Assembly (NCBI RefSeq): GCF_037076455.1
Contig: NZ_AP028679.1
Span: 3,611,501-3,675,500 of the forward strand
Length of the DNA stretch: 64,000 bases
Direction: 5' to 3'
Origin: Desulfoferula mesophila
GTDB taxonomy: Bacteria; Desulfobacterota; Desulfarculia; Desulfarculales; Desulfarculaceae
Positions 17,056 to 26,357 of this stretch are shown piece after piece. A program made the translations under genes and the position numbers. Within the stretch, counting starts at the first letter, position 1. Each line of letters starts with the position of its first letter. The notes beneath the pieces are model-generated. The model saw only the letters and a program-made list of their open reading frames with translations. It was not told the DNA's origin and searched no databases.

Positions 17056-17778
17056 TTAAGCGGCTTGTTTGGCGGTAAGGGCGTACAGATAAACCATAAC
17101 CGGCTCGTCTTCGTCGCCGCCGCCGATGCGGCTGGTGGTGCGCCGCACGGTGAAGCGCTCCTGGGCCAGATCGAAAAAGGCGATGGCAAAGGGCCGCTCC
17201 TGGTGGCTGATGAAAGCGGTGCCGCCGGGGGCCAGCAGGCGGCCCAACAGCCCCACCAGGGTGGGATAGATGGGGGGATGGTAGAGCACCTCGGCCCCCA
17301 GGATGGTGGAGAACACCCCCAGCTCCCGGTCCGGGGCCTCCCAGTCCAGGGAGGACACCTCCACCAGATCGCCCAGGCCGTTTTTTTCGGCCGCCGCCCG
17401 GGCAAACTCCAGGGCGTCGGGGTCCAGGTCGGTGATCACCACCGGGCGCCCTCCGGCCGCGGCCACCAGGGCGGGCAGGCCCAGCCCGGCCCCCAGTTCC
17501 AGCACCGGGCCCTCGCCCTTGTGCAGGCGCAGGGCGAACTGGGCCAGCACCATGGCCGCGGGCCACAGCTTGGTCCAATAGGGCAGCTCGGTGAGGCCGT
17601 AATGCCCCTGGCTGATGCGCTCGTCGATGTAGGCCGAGGGGTCGGCCAGTTCGGGCAGTTGCAGGCGGTGGGGCCCCACGCCCAGCTCGGACCACACCAA
17701 CTTGAAACGCCGGGACACGCGCTCCAAGGCGCCGGGGCTGCCCGGCGTGGCCCCCTCGGGGGTCAGCACACCGCTCAT
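17056..17778 (-). CDS. Class I SAM-dependent methyltransferase
   Basis: A 240-residue Rossmann methyltransferase. Motif I is VLELGAGLGLPALVAA (about residues 90-105), followed by the acidic ribose-binding strand VVITDLDPDALEFA and a post-motif DWEAPD. The downstream segment TILGAEVLYHPPIYPTLVGLL resembles the protein-lysine methyltransferase (METTL21/MTF16-like) family, in which the D/E-x-x-Y motif is typical; the substrate is unknown. The ATG at 17778 follows AGGAGA and overlaps the stop of the upstream YihY-type gene (ATGA), so the two are translationally coupled. The earlier open frame reaching 18591 is antisense-like composition, not coding. Confidence 0.8.
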   Translation of the reverse strand: MSGVLTPEGATPGSPGALERVSRRFKLVWSELGVGPHRLQLPELADPSAYIDERISQGHYGLTELPYWTKLWPAAMVLAQFALRLHKGEGPVLELGAGLGLPALVAAAGGRPVVITDLDPDALEFARAAAEKNGLGDLVEVSSLDWEAPDRELGVFSTILGAEVLYHPPIYPTLVGLLGRLLAPGGTAFISHQERPFAIAFFDLAQERFTVRRTTSRIGGGDEDEPVMVYLYALTAKQAA

Positions 17779-19160
17779 GATTTCTCCTGGGAGGGGGATT
17801 GGTTCAGGTTGCAGCCGGTGGGCGCGCCCGGAGCGGGGATGTCGGCCACCTCTAGCAGGCGCAGGCCGCCCAGGGCCTTTTGTTCGGCGCTGAGCACCTT
17901 GTCCATGAGGGCCACCAGGGCCGGGTCTTCGGGATGCTCCTGGGGATCGCGCCCCTCTTCCAGGCCGCCGCGCACCGCGGCCAAGACCTCGCACACCAGC
18001 AGGTTTTCCAGGGCCCGTCCGGGCACCACCAAATCGTCCTGGTTGAGCTCGGCCAACAGCCCGGCCGACACCAGGTCGTCCACCACCCGCCACACCTCGC
18101 CCTTGGAGACCTTGAGCTCCTTGGCCAGCTGGGCCACCGACCAGGGCTCCTGGCCGGCCTGGAAGCGGGCGGCGGTCTTTTGCATGAGGCCCAGGGCCAG
18201 GGCCTCGCGCTGGGCCGGGTTGAGGCGATGGGCCACGTCCTTGGGCGGAGTGCCCTTGGACACCAGGTTGTGGGCGTGGGCCAGTTCGGCCCCGAAGAGC
18301 AGCACCTGCCAGCTCACCTGGAGCCAGACCATGAACAGGGGCAGCGAGGCGAAACCGCCGTAGATGGCGTTGTAGCGCGACACCCCCACCTGGAACTTGA
18401 TGTAGATGCTCTGCACCGTCCACCAGAGGATGGCGGTGATGGCCCCGGCCAACAGGGCCGAGAAAAAGGGCACCTTGGTGTTGGGCAAGAACAGGTACAG
18501 GAACATGAAGGCGGCCACCAGGATGAACAAGGGGGCCAGCTTGACGCTCTGGGCGGCCACCGGCCCCAGCCAGGGGGTGTCCAGAATCCACTGCACCACC
18601 GAGTGGGAGGCGATGCCGGCCCAGGTGGCGGTGCTGGCCAGCACCAGCAGGGGGCAGATCACCAACACCGAGAGATAGTCGGTGAACTTGCGGGGCCAGG
18701 AGCGGCTGTGGGGGGCCTCCCAGATGCGGTTGAAGGTCTCCTCCACGCTGGAGAGGGTGAGCACCAGGGTGACCACCAGCATGGCCAAACCCACCATGCC
18801 CAGGGTGCCCACCTTGGTGTTTTGCACGTAGTTGATGATGTACTTGAGCACCTCGGTCTGGCTGGCCGTGTACTCGTTGATGATCAGGCCTTCCAGGGAA
18901 TCGGCGAAGCCCAGGCCCTTGGCCAGGGCAAAGCTGAGGGCCAGGGCGGGCACCAGGCCCAGCAGGGTGATGAAGGTCAGGGCGTTGGCCTGGAAGGGCA
19001 GGCGGTCCAGGTAGGAATTGCGCACCGCCAGGTAGGCCACCTTGAGCGAGCCCAGCAAATAGCGACGCGGGCCGTCAAGGGCGCGGCCTGTGTTCCAAAG
19101 CCAGGCCAGGATCTTGCGATCGGTTTCGCTGAACCAATCCTGCTCTTTTTTGCGCGCCAC
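17775..19160 (-). CDS. YihY/UPF0761-type inner-membrane protein with C-terminal winged-helix-like region
   Basis: A 461-residue integral membrane protein. Family blocks include LPFQANALTFITLLGLVPAL, the SSVEETFNRIWEAPHSRSW segment and the last membrane stretch YGGFASLPLFMVWLQVSWQV; six hydrophobic segments can be counted between residues 60 and 300. Members were once annotated as ribonuclease BN, a role since reassigned, so the function is unknown. Beyond residue 310 the protein is soluble, with LAKELKVSKGEVWRVVDDLV resembling a winged helix. The ATG at 19160 follows GGAGG. It overlaps the methyltransferase gene by four bases. Confidence 0.85.
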   Translation of the reverse strand: MARKKEQDWFSETDRKILAWLWNTGRALDGPRRYLLGSLKVAYLAVRNSYLDRLPFQANALTFITLLGLVPALALSFALAKGLGFADSLEGLIINEYTASQTEVLKYIINYVQNTKVGTLGMVGLAMLVVTLVLTLSSVEETFNRIWEAPHSRSWPRKFTDYLSVLVICPLLVLASTATWAGIASHSVVQWILDTPWLGPVAAQSVKLAPLFILVAAFMFLYLFLPNTKVPFFSALLAGAITAILWWTVQSIYIKFQVGVSRYNAIYGGFASLPLFMVWLQVSWQVLLFGAELAHAHNLVSKGTPPKDVAHRLNPAQREALALGLMQKTAARFQAGQEPWSVAQLAKELKVSKGEVWRVVDDLVSAGLLAELNQDDLVVPGRALENLLVCEVLAAVRGGLEEGRDPQEHPEDPALVALMDKVLSAEQKALGGLRLLEVADIPAPGAPTGCNLNQSPSQEKS

Positions 19161-19231
19161 GCCGTCCTCCCTGAACTTTGGGGCAGCTTAACATTCCGCT
19201 CCAAGTGATGCAAACCGGGCACTTAGCCCGC

Positions 19232-21034
19232 TCAGCCCAGATTGGCCAACTCCTGGTAGCGCCGCCAGCGCCGGTCCCGCGGCTCCCGGCGCCCGGCCAG
19301 GGCCGTCACCCGGCCCCGCAGCCAGGCCCCCAGCGGCGCGAAGCCCTGGGTGGTGAGCAGCCAGTCCGGCGGCTCGTCCCGGCCCCAGGGGGCTTCGAAG
19401 TCGGCCAGACCGGCCAGGGCGGTCCCGGCCAAGAGCTGGGACGCGCCGTCGCGGCTGGCCGGGGTCAGGGGGCGGTCCAACTCGCGACCCTGGGCGTGGG
19501 CGGCCAGAGAGGCCTCGGGATGCCCGCCCGGCGCGGGGCGCAGGGCCACCAGGTGGGCCCCTGGGGCGGCCCGCAGCACGGCGGCGGCCAGGTCGCGTGG
19601 CTCGGGCTCCCCGGCAAAGGAGCCCACCCCCCGGAGCACCAGACCGGGATGGCGGGTCATGGCCCCGGCCAACACCTGGGTCAGGGAGGGAAAGCCGGGG
19701 TGGATGGTCTGGTCTATCAGCAGCAGCAAGGGCGCGGGTTCCAGGCGGGCCATCAGGGCCACCAGATGCACCAGGTATAAATGGTCCCCGCCCTTGGCCG
19801 TGGAAGCTGCGAATTTGTCGGCCCAGGGCAACACCAGCGGGGCGCGGCCTTGGGCGGCCAGGCCATAGAAGAGCCGCAGCGCCCCCCGGCCCCGAGACTC
19901 CAGGGCGCGGCAGCGCTCCAGGGCGGCCCGGGCCTCTCGCAGGGCCTGGGCCCAGGGCGGGCCTTCCAGGGAAAGCCCCAGGCTGTCCTGGGCCAGGTTC
20001 GCCAGGTCGCGCGGCTTGAGCCAGGGGGCGGCCTGGTCAAACAGGTTCTGCCAGCGGCCCAGGCCCCGCCCGGCCAGGCGGCAGGCCGCCCGCGCCCGCC
20101 ACAAAGAGCGGAGCAGCCCCCCGGCCCCCAGGCGGTGGGCCCGCAGCCAGGCCAAACGGCTCACCTCTGTGGCCGGGGGCGGAGGCAAAGTCCCCTCTGT
20201 CAGCTCCCCGCCCCGCTCCTGTTGCCAGGGGCCGGGCGCGGCCCAGATAGGCGGGCCGCCCAGGGAGGCGTTGCCCAAAAGGAGCACCACCCGGCCCAGC
20301 TCCTCTGAGACTCTTTGGGCCACGGCAAAGGCCTCGCCCCCCTCTTGGGCGGTGAGGCGGGCCATGGCCTCCAGGGCGCTCAGGGCCTTGGACCCGGCGG
20401 GCCAGGCCAGGACCTCGGCCTCGGCGGCGCCGGGATTCGCCCCCAGGGCCGCCTGGATCACCCCCAGGGCCAAGGGACCCTGCTCGGCCAGGGAGGCCCA
20501 GCGCTCCTGCCGGGCCAAGCCCAGGGCCCGCCTGAGCAGTGTGCGCCCCAGCGCATGGCGGGCCAGCCAGGTTTGGGGGCCGTGTCCACCGGGCAGGCGG
20601 GCGTCCGGGGGCAGCAGGCCCACCACCTGACGGGCCCAGGCGTGCCTGCGGGCCAGGCCCAACAGCCTGCGCAGGGGCGTGCCGCCCCGGGCGTAATACA
20701 GGTCGGCCAGGCCCTCCAGGAGCCAGGGCTCGGGCAGGCGGGCGGCCAGGCCGGTCAGGGCCTCCAGCTCCGCCAGCAGGCGGCGGCGCAGGGCCAGCTC
20801 GTCGGCGGCCTCGGGCGCGAAGAGCCACAGCCCGGCCCCTTCCCGCGCCCGGGGCGAAAGCGAGGGCAGCAGCCCCAGCACCCGGCCCAAGGCAGCCGGA
20901 TCGGCCATGCACCACAGGGCCAGACGGCGGCGAGCCCGGCGAGGCCCCGCCTCCTCGCCCCCGCCGGCCGTCTCCAGCAACCCGGCCAGGTCGGCCCGGT
21001 CGCGAGGCGCGGTTATGGTTTCGCCACCAGCCAC
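19232..21034 (-). CDS. Unrecognised 600-residue protein coupled to adenine deaminase
   Basis: I recognise no family. The frame starts at GTG 21034, whose first base is the last base of the ade stop codon (TAGTG), so it is probably translated by re-initiation; ATG near 20909 is an alternative start. The product is Leu/Ala/Arg-rich and helical, without signal peptide or membrane segments. The N-terminal two thirds look like stacked helices (RRRLLAELEALTGLAARLPE, LARRHAWARQVVGLL). The last 200 residues contain strand-like pieces (APLLLLIDQTIHPGFPSL, GLVLRGVGSFAGEPEPRDLA) that could be an alpha/beta domain. Strong codon bias toward G/C at third positions supports coding. The role is unknown, perhaps tied to purine salvage by position only. 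Confidence 0.6.
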   Translation of the reverse strand: MAGGETITAPRDRADLAGLLETAGGGEEAGPRRARRRLALWCMADPAALGRVLGLLPSLSPRAREGAGLWLFAPEAADELALRRRLLAELEALTGLAARLPEPWLLEGLADLYYARGGTPLRRLLGLARRHAWARQVVGLLPPDARLPGGHGPQTWLARHALGRTLLRRALGLARQERWASLAEQGPLALGVIQAALGANPGAAEAEVLAWPAGSKALSALEAMARLTAQEGGEAFAVAQRVSEELGRVVLLLGNASLGGPPIWAAPGPWQQERGGELTEGTLPPPPATEVSRLAWLRAHRLGAGGLLRSLWRARAACRLAGRGLGRWQNLFDQAAPWLKPRDLANLAQDSLGLSLEGPPWAQALREARAALERCRALESRGRGALRLFYGLAAQGRAPLVLPWADKFAASTAKGGDHLYLVHLVALMARLEPAPLLLLIDQTIHPGFPSLTQVLAGAMTRHPGLVLRGVGSFAGEPEPRDLAAAVLRAAPGAHLVALRPAPGGHPEASLAAHAQGRELDRPLTPASRDGASQLLAGTALAGLADFEAPWGRDEPPDWLLTTQGFAPLGAWLRGRVTALAGRREPRDRRWRRYQELANLG

Positions 21035-22752
21035 TATCGCTGGAAAAGCCCCACCGGGGCGAAGGCGTCCACGTCGATGAGCCCCCGGTCGCTGATCTTG
21101 AGATGGGGGATCACCGGCAGGGCCAAAAAGGACAAGGGCATGAAGGGCTCGGGGTGAGCGCAGACCCGGCCCACGGCGGAACTCAGCCCTTGCAGCCCGG
21201 CCAGCACCGTGTCCAGGGGTTGGTCGCTCATGAGCCCGGCCAGGGGCAGGGGCAGCTCGGCCAGCACCTGGTCGCCCCGGGTAACCACCCAGCCGCCGCC
21301 CAGCTCGACCAGCCGCCGGGCCGCGCAGAGCATGGAGGCGTCGTCCATGCCCGCCACCATGAGGTTGTGGCTGTCGTGGGCCACGGTGGAGGCCAAGGCT
21401 CCCTCTCTTAACCCCAGGCCCTTGACCAGGCCCAGGCCGATGCGCCCGTTGGCCCGGTGGCGCTCCACCACCGCCAGGCGGGCCAGGTCGCGGGCCGGGT
21501 CGGCGGTCAGAAAGCCGTCCCGCTGGGGGGTGTCCTCCACCAGGCTCTCGGTGACGAGCTGGTCCGGCAGCAGGCCGATGACCCTCGCCCGGCGGCCCTC
21601 CACCGCAACCCGGAAGCTCCCCGGCCCCAGGGGGGCCACCCGCACACTGCCGCGAGCCACCTCGGGGAATGGGGTGGCGCAGGGATGCAGGCAGCGGCCC
21701 TCCTGGGCCACCAGCTCCCCGGCGTGGTACACCGCTCGCACCCGGAAATCCTTGAGGTCCGTGAGGACCACCAGGTCGGCCCGCCAGCCGGGGGCCACCG
21801 CCCCCCGCCGGGGCAGGCCGAAGCGCCGGGCCGGGTTGAGGGTGACCAGGCGCAGGGCGGTGATGGGGTCCAGACCATGGCCCACGGCCAGGCGCAACAG
21901 GTGGTCCAGATGGCCCCGCCGGGCCAGATCGTCGGCCTGCAGATCGTCGCCGACCAGCAGGCAGCGCCGCTCGGTCGCAGGGTTTACCAGGGGGAGCAGC
22001 TCGGCCAGGTTCTTGGCGCTGGTGCCCTGGCGGATCATCAACCACATGCCCCGGGCCAGCTTTTCCGTCCCCTCTTGGCGCTCCAGGGCCTCGTGGTCGC
22101 TGTCGGGTCCGGCGGTGAGGTAGGCGTTGAGCTCCCTGCCGGAGAGCAGGGGGGCGTGGCCGTCGATGGGGCGGCCCCAAAAGGCCTTGAGCTTGGCCAG
22201 CACCCCGGGGTCGCCGCCCAGCGCACCGGGGAAGTTCATCATCTCGGCCAGGCCCAAAATGCGCTCGTGGCGGGCCAGCTCCTCCAAGTCGCCGGCATCC
22301 AGCACCGCGCCGGAATCTTCCAAAGGGGTGGCGGGCACGCAGGAAGGGGCCATGAAGAAAAAGTCCAGGGGCAGATCGCGCCCGGCCTCCAGCATGGCCC
22401 GCACCCCGGCCAGGCCCAGCACGTTGGCGATCTCGTGGGGGTCGCCCACCAGCGCGCCGGTGCCATGGGGCACCATGGCCTTGGCCAGCTCGGCCGGGGC
22501 CAGCAGGCTGGACTCCACGTGGATGTGGCCCTCCACAAAGGCCGGGGCCAGGTAGGCCCCCCGTAGCTCCACCCGCTGCCGCCCCTGGTAGGCCCCCAGG
22601 CCCACCACCCGGCCGTGATGCACCGCCACGTCCAGCTCTTCCAGCGCGCCGCTGAACAGGTTGACCACCTGGCCGCCGCTGAACACCAGATCGGCCGGGA
22701 TATCCCCGCGGGCCGCCGCCAGGCGCTCCTTTTGCAGCTCAGTCCAATCCAC
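21034..22752 (-). CDS. ade: Adenine deaminase
   Basis: Ade hydrolyses adenine to hypoxanthine and ammonia in purine salvage. The 572-residue protein is of the AdeC/YicP amidohydrolase type. It has an N-terminal composite domain (DLVFSGGQVVNLFSGALEEL), the metal-binding motif VEGHIHVESSL, GDPHEIANVLG, EMMNFPGAL, GHAPLLSG, and the C-terminal block with STVAHDSHNLMVAGMDDASM. GTG at 22752 is chosen because GAGGAG ends 6 bases upstream and similarity begins there (DWTELQKERLAAARGDIPAD); the frame remains open further but without similarity. The upstream kinase gene ends 2 bp before, and the unknown downstream gene overlaps the stop, giving a three-gene unit. Confidence 0.93.
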   Translation of the reverse strand: MDWTELQKERLAAARGDIPADLVFSGGQVVNLFSGALEELDVAVHHGRVVGLGAYQGRQRVELRGAYLAPAFVEGHIHVESSLLAPAELAKAMVPHGTGALVGDPHEIANVLGLAGVRAMLEAGRDLPLDFFFMAPSCVPATPLEDSGAVLDAGDLEELARHERILGLAEMMNFPGALGGDPGVLAKLKAFWGRPIDGHAPLLSGRELNAYLTAGPDSDHEALERQEGTEKLARGMWLMIRQGTSAKNLAELLPLVNPATERRCLLVGDDLQADDLARRGHLDHLLRLAVGHGLDPITALRLVTLNPARRFGLPRRGAVAPGWRADLVVLTDLKDFRVRAVYHAGELVAQEGRCLHPCATPFPEVARGSVRVAPLGPGSFRVAVEGRRARVIGLLPDQLVTESLVEDTPQRDGFLTADPARDLARLAVVERHRANGRIGLGLVKGLGLREGALASTVAHDSHNLMVAGMDDASMLCAARRLVELGGGWVVTRGDQVLAELPLPLAGLMSDQPLDTVLAGLQGLSSAVGRVCAHPEPFMPLSFLALPVIPHLKISDRGLIDVDAFAPVGLFQR

Positions 22753-22754
22753 GC

Positions 22755-24380
22755 CTACTCCTCGTCTTGCCTTTCCCGAATGTATCCTTGCTCCCGCAAC
22801 TTGGCAATAAGCATGGACATTTTGGGCTCGATCGCCATGCCGCCGTCCACCCGGGTCCAGTGGGCCGCCGAGCGGGCCGAGGCTTCCTGCCAGTTGGCTT
22901 TTTGCACCGCCACCAGCTCCAGGCGGCCGTCGCTGGGCGAGCCCCCCTTGACCTCGCGGCGCAGCAGGCGCTCGCGCACCACCTTCGGCGCGGCGTACAC
23001 CTGGACCAGCAGCGGCACGGCCCCCTGCTCCTGGGCCAGGTCCAAAAAACGCTCCCGCCACGCATCGTGGGTAAAGGAGGCGTCCACGATGACGCTGGCC
23101 CCCATCTCCAGGCGCGAGCCCGCCCGGCGCAACAGGGTCTCGTAGGTGTCCGTGGTGGCCGCCGGGCCGTAGAGCCCTTGGCCCCAAGCGTCGCGGCTGG
23201 CCTGGCCGGGGCTCAGGCCCGCCCGCTGCTTGCGCACCACGTCGGAGCTGAGGCGGGGCCAGCCGGTGGCCTGGGCCAGGCGCTTGGCCAAATAGCTCTT
23301 GCCCGTGCCCATCAGGCCCATGAAACACACCAGGAAATAAGGCGGCTCGCCCCCGGCGTAGCCCGCCGCCTGACGGAAATAGGCCCGGGCCCGGCCCAGG
23401 TCGCGGAAGCGCTCGGCAAACTCCAGGCCGGGGTCCTCGTGCATGAAGCCGTAGACCTTGGCCCGCACCACCGCCCGGTAGCACATGTAAAAACCGAGCA
23501 CCCTGAAGAGGTCGCGGTCCCCGCTGGCGGTGATGTATTCGCTCACCAGCGCCTCGCGCAGGTCGCGGCGTCTGTGGTGATCCAGGTCCATGGCCAAGAA
23601 GGCCAGGTCGCAGGCCGCGTCCAGCCAGCGGAAACGCTCATTGAACTCGATGCAGTCGAAGACGATGGGCTCCCCGCCCAGGGGCAGGTTGATGTTGCCC
23701 GAGTGCAGATCGCCGTGGCCGTCCTTGACCCTCCCCTGCTCCACCCGCTGTTTGAACAAATCGCGCTGTTCACGCAAAAAGCCCAGGCTGAACTCGCGCA
23801 CCGCCCGCCAGCGGGCCGGGGACACGCAGATACCCTGATAATCGCGGGTCTGGCGAAAGTTCTCCTCCACGTTGAGGCGCACCTGGGAGGGCCGCCCGGC
23901 AAAGGACACCTGGGGCCCGCCCGGCTCCTCCGCGTAGAAACGGGCCAAGAGGCGGCCCAGCTGCGCCACCTGCTCCGGGCCCACCTCGCCCCGCTCCAGC
24001 AGGCGGTCCATCATGCGTTCCTGGTCCATCTGGGTCATCTGGACCACGTAGTCCAGCACCTCCCCGCCGGGGTCGTCCCAGGGGGCCAGGGCTGCCCGGC
24101 CGCCGTGCAGGACCACGGCCAGCACCTGGCGGTAAACGGCCGGGGCCAGGCGGCGGTTGAGTCTTAGTTCCTCCAGGCAATAGCGCCGGCGCTGCTCCAG
24201 GGTGCGAAAATCCAAAAAACCCAGGTCCACCGGCTTCTTGAGCTTGTAGGCCATGGGTCCGGTGAGAAAGACGTGGCTTATGTGGGTCTGCAGGTGCTCT
24301 ACGGCCCGCACCGGATGAGGGTATGTCTCCGGCAGACTCAGGGCCGTCAGCACCCGAGCATCACTTTGGGCTCGTTCCAT
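22755..24380 (-). CDS. Fused APH-type phosphotransferase / P-loop ATPase
   Basis: A two-domain protein of about 541 residues. The N-terminal half is an aminoglycoside-phosphotransferase/kinase fold: TYPHPVRAVEHLQTHISHVF, then the catalytic-loop motif VKDGHGDLHSGNI with the metal-binding region IVFDCIEFNERFRW. The C-terminal half is a nucleotide kinase-like P-loop domain with GLMGTGKSYLAKRLA and a DASFTHDAWRERFL segment. Such fusions are annotated as bifunctional AAA/APH proteins, and the substrate is unknown; this is not evidence of drug resistance. GTG 24404 is an alternative start. The gene ends 2 bp before ade, with tight coupling, and is divergent from tamA. Confidence 0.8.
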   Translation of the reverse strand: MERAQSDARVLTALSLPETYPHPVRAVEHLQTHISHVFLTGPMAYKLKKPVDLGFLDFRTLEQRRRYCLEELRLNRRLAPAVYRQVLAVVLHGGRAALAPWDDPGGEVLDYVVQMTQMDQERMMDRLLERGEVGPEQVAQLGRLLARFYAEEPGGPQVSFAGRPSQVRLNVEENFRQTRDYQGICVSPARWRAVREFSLGFLREQRDLFKQRVEQGRVKDGHGDLHSGNINLPLGGEPIVFDCIEFNERFRWLDAACDLAFLAMDLDHHRRRDLREALVSEYITASGDRDLFRVLGFYMCYRAVVRAKVYGFMHEDPGLEFAERFRDLGRARAYFRQAAGYAGGEPPYFLVCFMGLMGTGKSYLAKRLAQATGWPRLSSDVVRKQRAGLSPGQASRDAWGQGLYGPAATTDTYETLLRRAGSRLEMGASVIVDASFTHDAWRERFLDLAQEQGAVPLLVQVYAAPKVVRERLLRREVKGGSPSDGRLELVAVQKANWQEASARSAAHWTRVDGGMAIEPKMSMLIAKLREQGYIRERQDEE

Positions 24381-24488
24381 GCCTCTCAAGACTCCCGTGG
24401 CCACCTGGCGGACGCCCCCAAGGCGGGGGTCGTTTCAATTGCCGCACCGGCTTGTTGCCGGGGCACTGATAGCATATCATCAATATTT

Positions 24489-26357
24489 ATGGGCAAGTTC
24501 CTCTTCATAACCTTGGCGCTGCTGTTGGTGCTGTGCCTGACCCCGGCTTATGGGGCGGATGATGAATTTTACTCCATGGACGGCTTCGACCAACCCGCCG
24601 CCGCTCCCAAAGGCCCCGTGCCCTGGTACATAAGCGGGGTCAGCTACCAGGGCTTCAAGGTGGTCACCGTCGCCGAGGCCGAGGAGGTGGTGGAGAGCAA
24701 GCCCGCGCCGGCCCTGGCCCTGCGTCAAGGCGAGCCCTACAGCTCCTTCAAGGTGGAGGGAGACCTGCGGCGCCTGCGGGTGTTGTTTCAGGAAAAAGGC
24801 TATTTCAACGCCGAGGTGAGCGCAAGCGAGCAGCGCGACCAGGCCAACCACACCCTCAAGCTGGTTTTCACCGCCAAACAGGGGCCACCCACCCTGGTGG
24901 AAAAAACCACCCTGCTCTGGAGCGACGAACAGGACCGCCGGCTGTGGGAAGACGACGTCAACACCTTGCTGATCCTGCAGCCGGGGCAACGTTTTTCGCT
25001 TAGGGACTACGAGCAGACCAAACGCGACATCGCCACCTTTTTCGCCAACCAGGCCAGGCCCCGCAACCAGGTCTTGGGGCAGGTGCGGGTTTACTCCGAG
25101 CGCCAACGGGCCGAAATCGTGTTCAAGGTCAAGCCCGGCCCGCGCTATCTGTTCGGCGACAGCCAGGTAAAGGGCAACAAAAGCCTGGGGCGCAAATTCA
25201 TTCTGGAAGAGGCCACCTACACCCGGGGCCAGCCCTTTTCCCCCAGCGCCCTGGAGGAGACCCAGCGGGCTCTGCTGAACACCGGGTTTTTCACCTCGGT
25301 AACCCTGCTGCCCCAGTATAAGGAGGCCAAGGACAACCAGGTGCCCATCCTGGTGGAGGTGCGCGAACGCGACCCCTACAGCATCCATTTGGGCGTGGGC
25401 TGGGGCACCGAGGATCATTTCCGGGTGCGCATCCAAGAGGTCAACCGCAACGTGTTGGGCCTGGATGAGACCATCACCATAGAAGGCAAGCTCAGTTCCA
25501 TCTACACCGGCCTGGTGGGCACCCTGAAAAAGCCCTACCTGTTCAACCGCCTGTCCACCCTGTTGCTCCGGGGCGGCATCGAGCAACCCGACACCGAAGC
25601 CTACATCAACAACCGCCTGTTCATTTCCCCGCTCCTGGAATACGCGGTGGACAACCAATGGACCTGGTACCTGGGTTACAACTGCGAACAGGACCATCTG
25701 CGCGAGCTCAAGACCAAGGTGCCCGACCCCGGCTATGAGTTGCAGTACTTTTTCATCTCCTCCATTCCCGTGGGCCTGATCTATGACGGCCGCAACTCCA
25801 TCCTGGACTTCACCAAGGGCACCTATTTCAGCCTGGACGTGGAAAACGCCCTGCAGGCCTTGGGATCGGAAGTGTCGTTCATCCGAGCCCTGGGCGATTT
25901 GCGCCACGTTTGGCCTATGCCCTGGGAAAACTGGTATCTGGCCGCGCGGGCCCAGGTGGGGATGGCGTACGATCTGCCGGGAAGCAGCCCGGTGCCCATA
26001 ATCCGCAAATTCTTCCCCGGCGGCCCCAACTCGGTGCGCGGCTATCCCTACCAGCTCTTGGGCCCCCTGGACAGCAGCGGCAAGCCCCTGGGCGGCCTGT
26101 CCATGGCCGTGGGCAGCCTCGAGGCGCGCTTTCCCATCTACAAGGCCCTGGGCGGCGTGGTCTTCGCCGACGCCGGCAACGCCTGGGAGGATTTGGAAAA
26201 CACCTTTACCAGCATCCGCTACACCACAGGCTTCGGCCTGCGTTACAACACCCCGGTGGGCCCCATTCGCCTGGACATCGGTTATCAGCTCAACCCGCCC
26301 TCCGGCGAGCCCTTTGACCGCTACGCGATCTACCTCAGCGTGGGGCAGGCGTTCTAA
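24489..26357 (+). CDS. tamA: TamA-type outer-membrane assembly factor (BamA/Omp85 family)
   Basis: TamA with TamB forms the translocation and assembly module linking the two membranes. The 622-residue protein has a signal peptide (FLFITLALLLVLCLTPAYGA) ending near residue 22. POTRA-like repeats follow to about residue 310 (EGDLRRLRVLFQEKGYFNAEV; VKGNKSLGRKFILEEATYTRG), then a 16-strand Omp85 barrel. FFPGGPNSVRGYPYQLLGP contains the conserved RGY of loop 6, and the C-terminus ends in YLSVGQAF with a terminal Phe. ATG 24489 is chosen because the signal peptide begins there, although no strong ribosome-binding site is visible. The last base of the stop is the first base of tamB. Confidence 0.9.
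   Translation: MGKFLFITLALLLVLCLTPAYGADDEFYSMDGFDQPAAAPKGPVPWYISGVSYQGFKVVTVAEAEEVVESKPAPALALRQGEPYSSFKVEGDLRRLRVLFQEKGYFNAEVSASEQRDQANHTLKLVFTAKQGPPTLVEKTTLLWSDEQDRRLWEDDVNTLLILQPGQRFSLRDYEQTKRDIATFFANQARPRNQVLGQVRVYSERQRAEIVFKVKPGPRYLFGDSQVKGNKSLGRKFILEEATYTRGQPFSPSALEETQRALLNTGFFTSVTLLPQYKEAKDNQVPILVEVRERDPYSIHLGVGWGTEDHFRVRIQEVNRNVLGLDETITIEGKLSSIYTGLVGTLKKPYLFNRLSTLLLRGGIEQPDTEAYINNRLFISPLLEYAVDNQWTWYLGYNCEQDHLRELKTKVPDPGYELQYFFISSIPVGLIYDGRNSILDFTKGTYFSLDVENALQALGSEVSFIRALGDLRHVWPMPWENWYLAARAQVGMAYDLPGSSPVPIIRKFFPGGPNSVRGYPYQLLGPLDSSGKPLGGLSMAVGSLEARFPIYKALGGVVFADAGNAWEDLENTFTSIRYTTGFGLRYNTPVGPIRLDIGYQLNPPSGEPFDRYAIYLSVGQAF

Noticed and set aside
19232-22180. A single 982-residue minus-strand protein
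   Set aside because: The part upstream of 21034 is antisense-like shadow across ade; ade itself is clearly coding in another frame, and a GTG start overlaps its stop.
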